Under the pieces are notes generated by a model. It was not told the DNA's origin. It saw only the letters and a program-made list of their open reading frames with translations, and ran no database searches. Shown here in pieces: positions 17,819 to 27,997 of a DNA stretch of 32,674 nt. This DNA comes from an uncultured Actinomycetes bacterium (lineage in GTDB: Bacteria; Actinomycetota; Actinomycetes; Nanopelagicales; Nanopelagicaceae). The stretch spans positions 1 through 32,674 of the forward strand of contig CAINVP010000023.1 of assembly GCA_903854185.1 (NCBI GenBank), read 5' to 3'. A program made the position numbers and the translations under genes. Positions within the stretch are counted from its first letter, which is position 1. The number at the start of each line of letters is the position of its first letter.

Positions 17819-19381
17819 GTGACTGACGATACTTCAACGACATCCGGAAAGATCAGCGACCTCAAGCGTCGTAATGATCTTGCACTTAACTCTGCAAAGC
17901 CTGAAGCGCTTGAAAAGCGAAGAGCTGCTGGCAAGAAGACTGCACGCGAGCGCATCAACCAGCTCGTGGATGAGGGATCGTTCGTTGAGTTTGATGCATT
18001 TGTAACCCATCACTCCACCGCCTTCGGCATGGATAAATCCCATCCGTATGGCGATGGCGTCGTTACAGGTTATGCAACGGTCGATGGCCGCACCATTGCT
18101 ATCTACTCCCAAGATTTTCTCGTTCTAGGCGGCAGCCTGGGCGAGGCGATGGGAAAGAAGATTGTAAAAGTTATGGACTTCGCACTTAAGAGCGGAATCC
18201 CACTCGTTGGTCTCAATGACTCAGGCGGAGCCCGTATCCAAGAGGGCGTCGCATCTTTAAGCCAGTATGGCGAAATCTTTAAGCGAAATGTCCGCTCATC
18301 TGGCGTTATCCCCCAGATCTCGGTCATCCTCGGACCATGCGCCGGTGGCGCTGTCTATTCACCGGCAATCACCGACTTCACCATTATGGTGAATGAGACC
18401 TCAAATATGTTTATCACTGGGCCAGATGTCATCAAGGCAGTGACCGGTGAAGAAGTTGCCATGGAAGATCTTGGTGGCGCATTTACCCACAGCTCGAAGA
18501 CCGGAAACTCCCACTACCTCGCCGAGAATGAAGATGACGCCCTAGATTATGTAAAAGCGCTTCTCTCCTTTTTGCCATCCAATAATTTGGATGACGCCCC
18601 AGTATTTGCGCCAACAGAATCCATGGATATCGCACCATCTGATCGCGCACTTGATTCATTAATTCCAGATAATCCAAATAAGCCGTATGACATGCGCGTT
18701 GTCGTGGAGGCGCTCCTTGATGAAGCCGACTTCCTAGAAGTTCATGCCCTCTTTGCCCCGAATATCTTGGTTGGGTTCGGACGAATCGATGGCCGTTCTG
18801 TTGGAATCATTGCAAATCAGCCGCAACAATTTGCCGGCACACTTGATATTGATGCCAGCGAGAAGGCGGCGCGCTTTGTTCGCCTCTGCGATTCATTCGG
18901 TATCCCAGTCGTCACCCTCGTCGATGTCCCTGGCTTCCTTCCAGGAACCGAGCAGGAGTGGGATGGCATCATCCGTCGCGGCGCAAAGCTCATTTATGCA
19001 TATGGCGAAGCCTCTGTGCCACTTGTTACTGTCATTACGCGCAAGGCTTATGGTGGCGCATATATCGTGATGGGCTCAAAACATCTTGGTGCGGATATCA
19101 ATTTGGCATGGCCAACGGCTCAGATTGCGGTCATGGGTGCACAAGGCGCAGTTAATATCCTTCATCGTAAGGAGATTGCGGCGGATGCAGCAAGTGCTCC
19201 GAAGTTGCTAGCAGAGTATGAGGAGACCCTCCTTAATCCTTACATCGCTGCCGATCGCGGATTTATCGATGCAGTGATTGAGCCACATCAAACTCGTAAG
19301 CAGATTACTCAAGCGCTCACTGCGCTCCGAAACAAGAGAGTTGATCTACCAACTCGGAAGCACGGAAATATCCCTCTCTAA
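17819..19381 (+). CDS. Acyl-CoA carboxylase beta (carboxyltransferase) subunit, propionyl-CoA type
   Basis: Track ORF from 17777 (TTG); GTG at 17819 ([18 protein letters not shown]) preferred. [72 protein letters not shown]. Confidence 0.94.
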   Translation: MTDDTSTTSGKISDLKRRNDLALNSAKPEALEKRRAAGKKTARERINQLVDEGSFVEFDAFVTHHSTAFGMDKSHPYGDGVVTGYATVDGRTIAIYSQDFLVLGGSLGEAMGKKIVKVMDFALKSGIPLVGLNDSGGARIQEGVASLSQYGEIFKRNVRSSGVIPQISVILGPCAGGAVYSPAITDFTIMVNETSNMFITGPDVIKAVTGEEVAMEDLGGAFTHSSKTGNSHYLAENEDDALDYVKALLSFLPSNNLDDAPVFAPTESMDIAPSDRALDSLIPDNPNKPYDMRVVVEALLDEADFLEVHALFAPNILVGFGRIDGRSVGIIANQPQQFAGTLDIDASEKAARFVRLCDSFGIPVVTLVDVPGFLPGTEQEWDGIIRRGAKLIYAYGEASVPLVTVITRKAYGGAYIVMGSKHLGADINLAWPTAQIAVMGAQGAVNILHRKEIAADAASAPKLLAEYEETLLNPYIAADRGFIDAVIEPHQTRKQITQALTALRNKRVDLPTRKHGNIPL

Positions 19382-19566
19382 TGAGCCCACAGAAGAAGTT
19401 CACCATCGTCAGCGGCACTCCTACCGACTCTGAGTTGCGTGCCCTTGAGCGCGCTTTAGAAGAGTTGGAGAAGAGCGCAAACCCACCTAAGGCTTACCGC
19501 TCGTCATGGGCTCGACTCAAGATTGCCAGCTCACTTCCACGTGACTGGGGTACCACTGCCTCATGA
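19381..19566 (+). CDS. Acyl-CoA carboxylase epsilon subunit-like protein
   Basis: 61 aa; FTIVSGTPTDSELRALERALEEL...SSWARLKIASSLPRDWG; located between the beta subunit and maf. Confidence 0.72.
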   Translation: MSPQKKFTIVSGTPTDSELRALERALEELEKSANPPKAYRSSWARLKIASSLPRDWGTTAS

Positions 19567-20168
19567 GTAACTATCGAGTTATTCTCGCTTCGGCATCTCC
19601 TTCACGAAAGCGCCTCCTCGAATCTGTCGGAATTACGCCAGAAATCGTTGTCAGCGGAGTCGATGAGGAGGATCCAGATCTATTAGCGCTTGCGCCTCGT
19701 GAGATGGTGATTGCGCTCGCAATTCTGAAGGCACATACCGCGAAAGCCTTATTGGGCGATACCGATGGGGCGCTGATCATCGGATGCGATTCAACATTTG
19801 AATTTGCTGGCCAGAATCTAGGAAAGCCACTCACTGCGGAGAACGCCGTTGCTCGAGCAAAGGCCATGCACGGGAAGAGTGGATATCTTCACACCGGCCA
19901 TTGCGTTATCGATAGTAAAGGTGGCTTTGAAGTCAGCGACCTTTCCACATCGAAGGTTACCTTTGCTGACATGAGTGATGAAGAGATTGAAAACTATGTG
20001 GCAACGGGTGAGCCGCTCAACGTGGCTGGCGGATTCACACTCGATGGCCTAAGCGCACCATTTATCACCCATATTGATGGTGATCCATCCGGAATTATTG
20101 GCCTCTCCCTTCCTACGCTACGTAAAATTATTATTAATCTCGGCCTGAAATGGAGTGACCTCGTATGA
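19563..20168 (+). CDS. maf: Maf-like nucleoside triphosphate pyrophosphatase
   Basis: 201 aa; [35 protein letters not shown]; 4-bp overlaps with both neighbours. Confidence 0.92.
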   Translation: MSNYRVILASASPSRKRLLESVGITPEIVVSGVDEEDPDLLALAPREMVIALAILKAHTAKALLGDTDGALIIGCDSTFEFAGQNLGKPLTAENAVARAKAMHGKSGYLHTGHCVIDSKGGFEVSDLSTSKVTFADMSDEEIENYVATGEPLNVAGGFTLDGLSAPFITHIDGDPSGIIGLSLPTLRKIIINLGLKWSDLV

Positions 20169-21895
20169 GCAAGAAGATTGAAGCGGTCTTGATCGCAAAC
20201 CGAGGTGAGATTGCTGTGCGCGTCGCACGCGCCTGCCGAGATCATGGCATCAAGAGCATCGCTATCTACTCTGATGAGGATCGCAATCACCTCCATGTCG
20301 CAACCGCCGATGAGGCATACGCACTCAATGGTCTCTCGGCTGCAGAGAGCTACCTCGATCAAGGGAAGATTTTAGAAATTGCCAAAAAATCTGGTGCAGA
20401 TGCAGTACATCCTGGTTATGGCTTCTTATCTGAGAATGCAGATTTTGCAGAGAAAGTAATCGCCGCTGGCCTCACCTGGATTGGGCCTTCACCTGCTGCG
20501 ATTCGACTGCTCGGCGATAAAGTCTCTGCGCGAAAGATTGCCGCTGAAGTTGGAGCACCGCTCGTTGCAGGAACAATCGATCCCGTCGATGAGCCAGAAG
20601 AGATTATCGCCTTTGCGAAGGAGCATGGCCTGCCAGTTGCCATCAAGGCCGCACATGGTGGTGGCGGGCGTGGACTCAAAGTTGCCCGCACATTAGAAGA
20701 GATCCCTGAACTCTTCGCCTCTGCTGTGCGCGAAGCAATCACCGGTTTTGGACGCGGTGAATGCTTCGTCGAGAGGTACCTTGATCGCCCACGACACGTT
20801 GAAACACAAGTCTTAGTTGATTCACATGGCAATGCTGTCGTAGTTAGTACGCGCGACTGCTCACTTCAACGTCGCCACCAGAAACTCGTCGAAGAAGCGC
20901 CAGCCCCATTCCTTACCGAAGCTCAGCGCGAGGAGCTCTACCGCTCTAGTAAGGCAATCATGAAAGCTGCCGGTTATGTAGGTGCTGGAACATGTGAGTT
21001 CCTCATTGGCGTGGATGGAACCATCTCTTTTCTTGAAGTGAATACCCGACTTCAGGTCGAACATCCGGTCTCAGAAGAAGTGACCGGACTTGACCTTGTT
21101 CGCGAACAATTCAAAATTGCATCAGGTGAAGCGATCAACCCCGTTGATCCCATTATTCGTGGCCACAGCATTGAGTTCCGAATCAATGGTGAGGATCCAG
21201 GAAATAACTTCCTTCCTTCCCTCGGAACGATCACCAAGTGGGAGGTCCCATCTGGTCCCGGTGTGCGCATCGACGCGGGCTTCGACCATGGCCACACCAT
21301 CGGTTCTCACTTCGATTCCCTGCTAGCGAAGTTGATCATCACTGCAGCAACCCGAGAAGAGGCAATCGCGCGTGCAAAGCGTGCGCTCAAAGAGTTTGAT
21401 ATTGGCGGGCTCGCAACTGCTCTGCCATTCCATCGCGCCATCCTTAACGACCCAAAATTCACAGAGGATTTCAAGGTTTATACGAGCTACATTGAGAATG
21501 AATTCGTCAATGAGATCCCTGCTTTCTCATATAAGGCAGGTGTTGCTGCAACTAAGGCAGCTTCACAGAAGGTAACCGCCGAAGTGAATGGCCACCGCTT
21601 TGAGGTTATTGTTCATAGTGAAGAGCCGGTGCAGAAGCGTCACCGCATCAAGAGCAATATCCTGGCTAAGGCCACGGGAAATACTCTCGACAGCCCAATG
21701 CAGGGCACGGTCGTAAAGATTGTGAAGTCCAATGGTGACCGAGTGAAGCCTGGTGATCTCATCGTTGTTCTTGAGGCGATGAAGATGGAGCAACCACTTA
21801 TTGCACATAAAGAGGGCACCATCTCGAAGTTACATATCAGCGTTGGACAGACTGTCTCAAGTGGGCAGAACCTATGCGTAATTGAGGATAACTAG
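20165..21895 (+). CDS. Acyl-CoA carboxylase alpha subunit (biotin carboxylase + BCCP)
   Basis: 576 aa; [49 protein letters not shown]-terminal [10 protein letters not shown] biotinylation site. Confidence 0.96.
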   Translation: MSKKIEAVLIANRGEIAVRVARACRDHGIKSIAIYSDEDRNHLHVATADEAYALNGLSAAESYLDQGKILEIAKKSGADAVHPGYGFLSENADFAEKVIAAGLTWIGPSPAAIRLLGDKVSARKIAAEVGAPLVAGTIDPVDEPEEIIAFAKEHGLPVAIKAAHGGGGRGLKVARTLEEIPELFASAVREAITGFGRGECFVERYLDRPRHVETQVLVDSHGNAVVVSTRDCSLQRRHQKLVEEAPAPFLTEAQREELYRSSKAIMKAAGYVGAGTCEFLIGVDGTISFLEVNTRLQVEHPVSEEVTGLDLVREQFKIASGEAINPVDPIIRGHSIEFRINGEDPGNNFLPSLGTITKWEVPSGPGVRIDAGFDHGHTIGSHFDSLLAKLIITAATREEAIARAKRALKEFDIGGLATALPFHRAILNDPKFTEDFKVYTSYIENEFVNEIPAFSYKAGVAATKAASQKVTAEVNGHRFEVIVHSEEPVQKRHRIKSNILAKATGNTLDSPMQGTVVKIVKSNGDRVKPGDLIVVLEAMKMEQPLIAHKEGTISKLHISVGQTVSSGQNLCVIEDN

Positions 21896-21907
21896 TAAAT
21901 TGCTCGC

Positions 21908-22720
21908 ATGAGCGATAACGCGTTATATCTAGATCCACTCGGTACGGCTGAAAGTGCGGCGAAACGGCTAGCTGAAATCACTGGAAAGTCATCCCATCAG
22001 GTTGCACTTGTGATGGGAAGTGGGTGGATTGGCGCAGCAGATTACTTAGGAACTCCAACGCATGAATTTCCCGCGACAGATCTACCCGGCTTTCTAGCAC
22101 CCACTGTTGCCGGTCATGGCGGCGTGATTCGTTCTTACACACTCGAAGGTCTCAATCTTCTCGTCTTTCTTGGACGCACCCACCTATATGAAGGTAAGGG
22201 GATTGAACCTGTTGTGCATGGAGTGCGCACTGCTGTAAAGGCTGGATGTCGAGTTGTTGTATTAACAAATGCTTGTGGTGGAATTAATCGCGAGTACCAC
22301 GTAGGGCAACCAGTGATTATCAGAGATCACCTCTCCCTTACTGGCGTATCCCCACTTATCGGGGCTGATTTTGTAGACCTCACAGATTTGTATAGCAAGC
22401 GCATCAGAGAGTTGGTTAAGAGTGAAGATAATTCGTTGGTCGAGGGTGTTTATGCTCATTGGCGTGGTCCTGCTTATGAAACGCCTGCTGAGATTCATAT
22501 GATGCGAACCCTTGGCGCTGACTTAGTAGGAATGTCGACCGTTCCTGAGGCGGTCGCTGCCCATGCGCTAGGAGCTGAAGTTCTGGGCATCTCACTGGTT
22601 ACTAATGCTGCAGCCGGTGTTACGGGCGAGAAGTTGAGCCATGAAGAGGTGATGGCGGCTGGTAAAGCTGCTGCTGGGCGGATGGGAGAGTTGCTCTCTC
22701 GAGTCTTGGTGAAGCTATGA
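21908..22720 (+). CDS. punA: Purine-nucleoside phosphorylase
   Basis: 270 aa; VALVMGSGWIGAAD, FLGRTHLYEGKG, TNACGGIN, GPAYETPAEIHMMRTLGADLVGMSTVPEAVAA. Confidence 0.93.
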   Translation: MSDNALYLDPLGTAESAAKRLAEITGKSSHQVALVMGSGWIGAADYLGTPTHEFPATDLPGFLAPTVAGHGGVIRSYTLEGLNLLVFLGRTHLYEGKGIEPVVHGVRTAVKAGCRVVVLTNACGGINREYHVGQPVIIRDHLSLTGVSPLIGADFVDLTDLYSKRIRELVKSEDNSLVEGVYAHWRGPAYETPAEIHMMRTLGADLVGMSTVPEAVAAHALGAEVLGISLVTNAAAGVTGEKLSHEEVMAAGKAAAGRMGELLSRVLVKL

Positions 22721-24336
22721 ACCAAGAGTTCATCGCAGAAGTTGAAGCATGGATTGCGCAAGACCCTGATCCACAGACCGCGGCCCAGTTGCAGTCATGG
22801 TTAGCTAACGAGGATGAGGTAAGCCTGCGCCAATGTTTTAATGGCTTTCTACAATTTGGAACAGCAGGCTTACGCGGTCCGGTAGGTCCCGGGCCATCAT
22901 GCATGAACCGCGCCGTAGTGCACCGCGCAGCAGCCGGAATCGCTGCTTATATGAAAGCACGTGGGCTCACGAGCGTTGTCATCGGAAGAGATGCCCGATA
23001 TGGGTCGGAAGATTTCGCTCACGAGAGCGCAGAAGTCTTCACTGGAGCAGGCATGAAAGTCTTCCTTCTTCCCCGGCCTCTGCCTACGCCGGTTCTGGCA
23101 TTTGCAGTAAATAACTTACGTGCCGATGTTGGAATTATGGTTACGGCGAGCCACAATCCCCCACAAGATAATGGGTACAAGGTTTATCTTGGCGGAACAG
23201 TTGATGGCGTTAGGTACGAGGGATCGCAAATCGTCCCACCAGCCGATATCGAAATTGCGCAAGAGATAGCAAAGATCGATCGACTCCAACCAAAAGGCGA
23301 GGGTTGGGAAGTACTCGACGAGAGTTGTTTTGCCGAATATGTCAGAGTGACATCATCGATCGCTCGCTCACACCATCCACTCAAAGTTGTCTATACGGCA
23401 CTTCATGGAGTCGGAAGCGAGACTATCGAAGCAGTCTTTTCCGCAGCCCACTTCTCTCCTATCGAATTTGTAGTGGAGCAGCGAGATCCTGACCCGGCCT
23501 TTCCAACGGTGAAATTTCCTAACCCAGAAGAGCCAGGAGCAATCGACCTCTCACTTGAATACGCCAAGCGCGTCGACGCAGATATTGTGATTGCAAATGA
23601 TCCTGATGCCGATCGATGCGCAGCAGCTATCAATGACCCAGTCGGTGGCTGGCGGATGTTAAAAGGTGATGAGGTTGGCGCGATCTTAGGTCACTATATT
23701 GCGACGACAATGAAGGAGAGCACCGAGGGGCGCGCCTTTGGAAATTCGATTGTCTCCTCCTCCATCCTGAGCAAGGTAGCGAAATACCATGGGATTGAAT
23801 TTCATGAGGTGCTTACTGGATTTAAGTGGCTGGCAAAGATTCCTAACCTTCGCTTTGGGTACGAAGAGGCGCTCGGATACGCCGTCGATGCTACCTCGGT
23901 CAATGATAAAGATGGCATATCAGCAGCGCTCATGATCGCCCAATGTGCAGCAGAACTCAAAGCACAGGGTCGAACGATGGCAGATTATCTTGATGAAATC
24001 GCATCCCTCTACGGTTTTCACACAACGGAACAAATCTCTATTCGAGTAGCAGATATTGCTCAAGTGGATCTTGTGCTCTCGAAGTTACGCGCTAACCCAC
24101 CAGCCTCCATCGCTGGTTCTGCCTGCACGCGGATTGATGACCTGATGGAACCCAAGGATGGGCTTCCCCCTACCAATGGTCTTCGCTACTGGTTCGGTGA
24201 GAATATTCGCGTCATCATCCGGCCAAGTGGGACTGAGGCAAAGATGAAGTGTTACATCGAGGTCTGCGCTGAGAAGAGTGGAGCGCAAGCGCTGCTTCAG
24301 TCGGTATCGCAGGATATGAGAGCGCTGCTTAACTAA
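22717..24336 (+). CDS. Phospho-sugar mutase (phosphomannomutase/phosphoglucomutase)
   Basis: 539 aa; FGTAGLRGPVGPG, VTASHNPPQDNGYKVY, NDPDADRCA, RPSGTEAKMKCYIEV. Confidence 0.94.
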   Translation: MNQEFIAEVEAWIAQDPDPQTAAQLQSWLANEDEVSLRQCFNGFLQFGTAGLRGPVGPGPSCMNRAVVHRAAAGIAAYMKARGLTSVVIGRDARYGSEDFAHESAEVFTGAGMKVFLLPRPLPTPVLAFAVNNLRADVGIMVTASHNPPQDNGYKVYLGGTVDGVRYEGSQIVPPADIEIAQEIAKIDRLQPKGEGWEVLDESCFAEYVRVTSSIARSHHPLKVVYTALHGVGSETIEAVFSAAHFSPIEFVVEQRDPDPAFPTVKFPNPEEPGAIDLSLEYAKRVDADIVIANDPDADRCAAAINDPVGGWRMLKGDEVGAILGHYIATTMKESTEGRAFGNSIVSSSILSKVAKYHGIEFHEVLTGFKWLAKIPNLRFGYEEALGYAVDATSVNDKDGISAALMIAQCAAELKAQGRTMADYLDEIASLYGFHTTEQISIRVADIAQVDLVLSKLRANPPASIAGSACTRIDDLMEPKDGLPPTNGLRYWFGENIRVIIRPSGTEAKMKCYIEVCAEKSGAQALLQSVSQDMRALLN

Positions 24337-25332
24337 CTACGGAAGAAATTTCACCTTACCCGTAAGCAAGGCGCTCTTCGCCTTGGCAAGAGCAGGCGCT
24401 GCCTTAGCCCCAAGCGCTGTCAGAGTTGCACTTATGCCCTTATTTTTTACATCATAATTTCGGCCGAATGCTGTTGCCGGGTCTCCAAATACCTCGGAGT
24501 AAGTCTGATTCTGTAAACCAGTTGCAATCGCATCATAGATTGCTGAGTTGAACGATTTATTGATTGTCCCAACGAGCATCTTCTTCGCGGCGGGACTCTT
24601 TAAGAAGAATTGCTCAGGAAGCACACCAATGAGTTTTACCGACTGCTTCTTATTATTGAGATTATCGAGATCGAGTACGACATCGTTAGAACTCGTCCAA
24701 GTGGAGTAAAGCGCATCAATTCCCATAGAGAAGAGGCGATCTACCTCTGAATTAGGTGTCGGATTCGTCGGGATCGATGACGCAACATTGATCCGGGGAT
24801 TTACTAGTTTTCCACCCTTGATAAAGGCTTTAATCTCTGCCTCGCCACCACTTTCCAGGAGAATGCCAATCGCACCTTTCTTCGATACTGAGGCGGCAAT
24901 AGCCCCAGCCAAGAAGGCAGATTGTTGGCTATCAAAGGCCATACTCTCCACGTTCAGGTTGGTTATTGAGGTGTCATCAATAATCGCAAATTGGGTAGTG
25001 GGATTCTCCAGGCTTACGGTGTTTACTGATTTTGAATATCCGTGACCAATCGCAATGATCATTGCATAATTTGCAGTCACGAGAAACCGGAGCCGGCGCA
25101 GCCGATCTTTCTCACTTCCATCGCTCACCATCTCGCGAATATCGAGGGGATTGATAGCAAACTTCTTCTTTGCAGCATCAACGCCCGCTCCAGCAGCATC
25201 ATTAATGGCGCCATCGCCACGTCCGCCAAGATCGTAGAGGATGGCAATCTTTGGAGTTGCCGCGTGCGAAGTTGGAGCGAGCAAAGAGGTTAAGAGCAGT
25301 GTTGCAAGAACCAGTACTGGCTTCTTAGCCAC
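24337..25332 (-). CDS. BMP family (Med/TmpC-like) substrate-binding protein
   Basis: 331 aa; signal peptide without lipobox Cys; IAILYDLGGRGDGAINDAAGAGVDAAKK, FAIIDD, QQSAFLAGAIAASVSKKGAIGIL. GTG start. Confidence 0.85.
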   Translation of the reverse strand: MAKKPVLVLATLLLTSLLAPTSHAATPKIAILYDLGGRGDGAINDAAGAGVDAAKKKFAINPLDIREMVSDGSEKDRLRRLRFLVTANYAMIIAIGHGYSKSVNTVSLENPTTQFAIIDDTSITNLNVESMAFDSQQSAFLAGAIAASVSKKGAIGILLESGGEAEIKAFIKGGKLVNPRINVASSIPTNPTPNSEVDRLFSMGIDALYSTWTSSNDVVLDLDNLNNKKQSVKLIGVLPEQFFLKSPAAKKMLVGTINKSFNSAIYDAIATGLQNQTYSEVFGDPATAFGRNYDVKNKGISATLTALGAKAAPALAKAKSALLTGKVKFLP

Positions 25333-26335
25333 GAGCTATCAACCCCATTGCTTCATAAGTCTTTGCAATGGTCTCTGATGCCACGGCATTTGCCTTCTCG
25401 GCTCCAGCCTTCATGAGTCGGGTGAGTTCGCCGGAATCCTCGAGCAGCTCTAACGTGCGAGCACGAATCGGCTTTAAATACTCGACTACAACTTCACCAA
25501 CAGCTCCCTTGAAATCACCGTAGCCCTTGCCATCAAATTCGGAGACAATCGCATCAATGGATGTACCGGAGATCGCGCTATGAATGCTGAGCAGATTTGA
25601 AATGCCCGGCTTCTCTTTCTCATCAAACTTCACTTCGCGACCAGCATCGGTCATGGCGCTCTTAAATTTCTTCATATTGGATTCAGGTGTATCGAGAATC
25701 TCGATGACGCCGGCCTGAGATGCACTGGATTTGCTCATCTTCGCAGTGGGCTCCTGGAGATCATTAATCTTTGCGCCAGACTTCAAGATATAGCCCTCTG
25801 GCACGATAAAGGTCTCACCAAATCGGGCATTAAAACGCTGAGAGAGATCGCGAGTGAGTTCGATATGTTGCCGCTGATCTTCACCCACCGGAACATATTG
25901 TGGTTGGTAAAGCAGAATATCTGCTGCCTGCAACATCGGATAAGTGAAGAGGCCGACCACTGTGCGGTCTGTTCCATTCTTCGCAGACTTATCCTTAAAT
26001 TGCGTCATACGCCCAGCCTCTCCGAAGCCGGTGAGGCACTCCATAACCCAACCGAGTTGGTTATGAGCAGGAACGTGTGACTGCATAAAGAGCGTGCTCT
26101 TCTGCGGGTCAATCCCGAGAGCAATTAACTGCGCGAAGGAGACGAGGGAGCGCTTGCGTAGAAGCGCCGGCTCTACTTCAACTGTGAGGGCATGGAGGTC
26201 AACGACGCAATAGAAGGCATCGTGGCTCTCTTGCAGCGCTACCCACTGATTAATTGCACCAAGGACATTGCCTAGATGGAAGGAATCATGAGTCGGTTGA
26301 ATTCCAGAGAGGGCTCTGGCTTTTGCGCTTGTCAT
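25325..26335 (-). CDS. trpS: Tryptophan--tRNA ligase
   Basis: 336 aa; SGIQPTHDSFHLGNVLGAI, PMLQAADILLYQPQYVPVGEDQRQHIELTRD, KMSKS. Confidence 0.96.
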   Translation of the reverse strand: MTSAKARALSGIQPTHDSFHLGNVLGAINQWVALQESHDAFYCVVDLHALTVEVEPALLRKRSLVSFAQLIALGIDPQKSTLFMQSHVPAHNQLGWVMECLTGFGEAGRMTQFKDKSAKNGTDRTVVGLFTYPMLQAADILLYQPQYVPVGEDQRQHIELTRDLSQRFNARFGETFIVPEGYILKSGAKINDLQEPTAKMSKSSASQAGVIEILDTPESNMKKFKSAMTDAGREVKFDEKEKPGISNLLSIHSAISGTSIDAIVSEFDGKGYGDFKGAVGEVVVEYLKPIRARTLELLEDSGELTRLMKAGAEKANAVASETIAKTYEAMGLIARG

Positions 26336-26341
26336 GGCGCC

Positions 26342-26347
26342 ATTCTA
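26342..26347 (-). promoter_or_regulatory. -10-like TAGAAT, 6 nt upstream of trpS ATG
   Basis: Minus strand TAGAAT-GGCGCC-ATG. Confidence 0.55.
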
Positions 26348-26354
26348 CGCAAAG

Positions 26355-27641
26355 TTAGATACTGCTGATGAGCAATTGCCCGGCTCGCTTGCCTTCTACG
26401 GTCAGCACCTCAATGCGACCCCCGGCAAATTCAACGACATCGTGAAGCTCCGCTATTCGACCAAGGGTATGCATGACATAGCCGCCAGCGGTCTCGTAAG
26501 GCCCTTTAGGCAGGGAGATTCCAGTCTGATCGAGTAGGTCTTCCAGCGAAATCAAGGCATCGACCTCGAACTCGCCGATGCGTGATTGCGGCGTTACTTC
26601 TGAATCCACTTCATCATACTCATCATGAATTTCGCCGATGAAGCATTCAACTAAATCCTCTAACGTAACGATGCCATCCGTACCGCCGTACTCATCCAAC
26701 ACGATAGCGATATGTGATCGCTTTGAGCGCATCTCAGAGAGGGCGGGAAGTACACCCTTAGTTCCGGGTAGATAGATGACTGGGCGCATAATTTCTAAAA
26801 TGAGTTTCTCGCCATCACTCTCTCGTAGCGCTAGCAAATCGCGAATATGAAGAAAGCCGATTACCTCATCGCTACTGCCACGAGTGACAGGGTATCGGGA
26901 GTGGCCACTCTCCAGCGCTTTCTTCTCGGCTTCGGCGATAGTTGTAGCAACATCGAGAAAATCAACTTCAACACGAGGAACCATAATCTCGTGTAGTGAA
27001 AGATCACTGGTATTAAATACCTCTTCCACAATATCTCGCTCTTCTTCGCTAAGCGCTGCATGTCCGACAACGAGATCCATCAACTCAGCTTCAGACATCT
27101 CACTTCGTGATTCATCTGATCGAAGCCCGAAGATTTTCACCACACCATCTGTGGATTTGGAGAGTAACCAGATAACCGGGCGAAAGACTCGAGCGATTCG
27201 GTCAATTGCACCAGCTGATGCGAGTGAGATTGACTCTGTTCTAAAGATTGCCAACCGCTTGGGGACGAGTTCGCCAAAGACAAGTGAGACATAAGCAATA
27301 ACAGTTGTTAAGCCGATGAGTGAGATCGTCGTACTAATACCGTGCGAAAGCCCACGGTCTTCTAGGTATGGAATAACAAAATCTGTACCGATGCGTTCCT
27401 GGCCCAGTGCAGCTGAGAGAAAACCGCAAAATGTTACGCCCACTTGGGCGGCAGCTAAGAAGCGATTTGGATTCTTCGAAAGCTCTGCAACCTTAGCCCC
27501 GCGCTTGCCTCTGCCCTCAAGTTGGCGAACTTGAGATTCGCGAAGTGAGATGAGTGCAATCTCTGCCGCGACAAAGATTCCGGCAACAAGAATGAAAGCT
27601 AAGACCAGGGCTATATCAAAAAGTAAGCGTGACATCATCAA
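26355..27641 (-). CDS. CNNM/HlyC-CorC family protein (DUF21 + CBS pair + CorC_HlyC)
   Basis: 428 aa; AAEIALISLRESQVRQLEGRG, EIMVPRVEVDFLDV, DEYGGTDGIVTLEDLVECFIGEIHDEYDE. Confidence 0.93.
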   Translation of the reverse strand: MMMSRLLFDIALVLAFILVAGIFVAAEIALISLRESQVRQLEGRGKRGAKVAELSKNPNRFLAAAQVGVTFCGFLSAALGQERIGTDFVIPYLEDRGLSHGISTTISLIGLTTVIAYVSLVFGELVPKRLAIFRTESISLASAGAIDRIARVFRPVIWLLSKSTDGVVKIFGLRSDESRSEMSEAELMDLVVGHAALSEEERDIVEEVFNTSDLSLHEIMVPRVEVDFLDVATTIAEAEKKALESGHSRYPVTRGSSDEVIGFLHIRDLLALRESDGEKLILEIMRPVIYLPGTKGVLPALSEMRSKRSHIAIVLDEYGGTDGIVTLEDLVECFIGEIHDEYDEVDSEVTPQSRIGEFEVDALISLEDLLDQTGISLPKGPYETAGGYVMHTLGRIAELHDVVEFAGGRIEVLTVEGKRAGQLLISSI

Positions 27642-27669
27642 ACTCCCTTATGCGGCAGTTTCAAGCTGA

Positions 27670-27948
27670 CTAAGCGAGAGTGAAGCCCGCAGTGCGATGT
27701 GATGTGCGAGCCTCGCGGAGACGACGCAGACGCTTTACCAACATTGGCTGGGCGAGCAACGCATCTTCTCTATCGATGAGGTTATTAAGCACTTGATAGT
27801 AGGAAGGAGGTGTGAGATTAAAGAGCTCTTTAATTGCGCCCTCTTTTGCTCCTGCATATCTCCACCATTGACGCTCAAAATCTAAGATGCAGATTTCGAG
27901 TTCTGAGAGAGTCTGTGGTCCCTCGCTCGCGAGTGGTGCGTTTTCCAT
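27670..27948 (-). CDS. DUF3263 domain protein
   Basis: 92 aa; LSELEICILDFERQWWRYAGAKEGAIKELFNLTPPSYYQVLNNLIDREDAL matches the actinobacterial DUF3263 pattern. Confidence 0.82.
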   Translation of the reverse strand: MENAPLASEGPQTLSELEICILDFERQWWRYAGAKEGAIKELFNLTPPSYYQVLNNLIDREDALLAQPMLVKRLRRLREARTSHRTAGFTLA

Positions 27949-27954
27949 ATCCGA

Positions 27955-27960
27955 ATCTTA
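27955..27960 (-). promoter_or_regulatory. -10-like TAAGAT, 6 nt upstream of DUF3263 gene ATG
   Basis: Minus strand TAAGAT-TCGGAT-ATG. Confidence 0.55.
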
Positions 27961-27997
27961 TGATGGCAACCTGACAATCCCGAGTATTTCGAGAGGA

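Noticed and set aside
20416-20832. 138-aa minus-strand ORF
   Set aside because: Antisense to the biotin carboxylase domain; low-complexity translation typical of shadow ORFs.
26884-27294. 136-aa plus-strand ORF
   Set aside because: Ser-rich shadow ORF antisense to the CNNM/HlyC gene.
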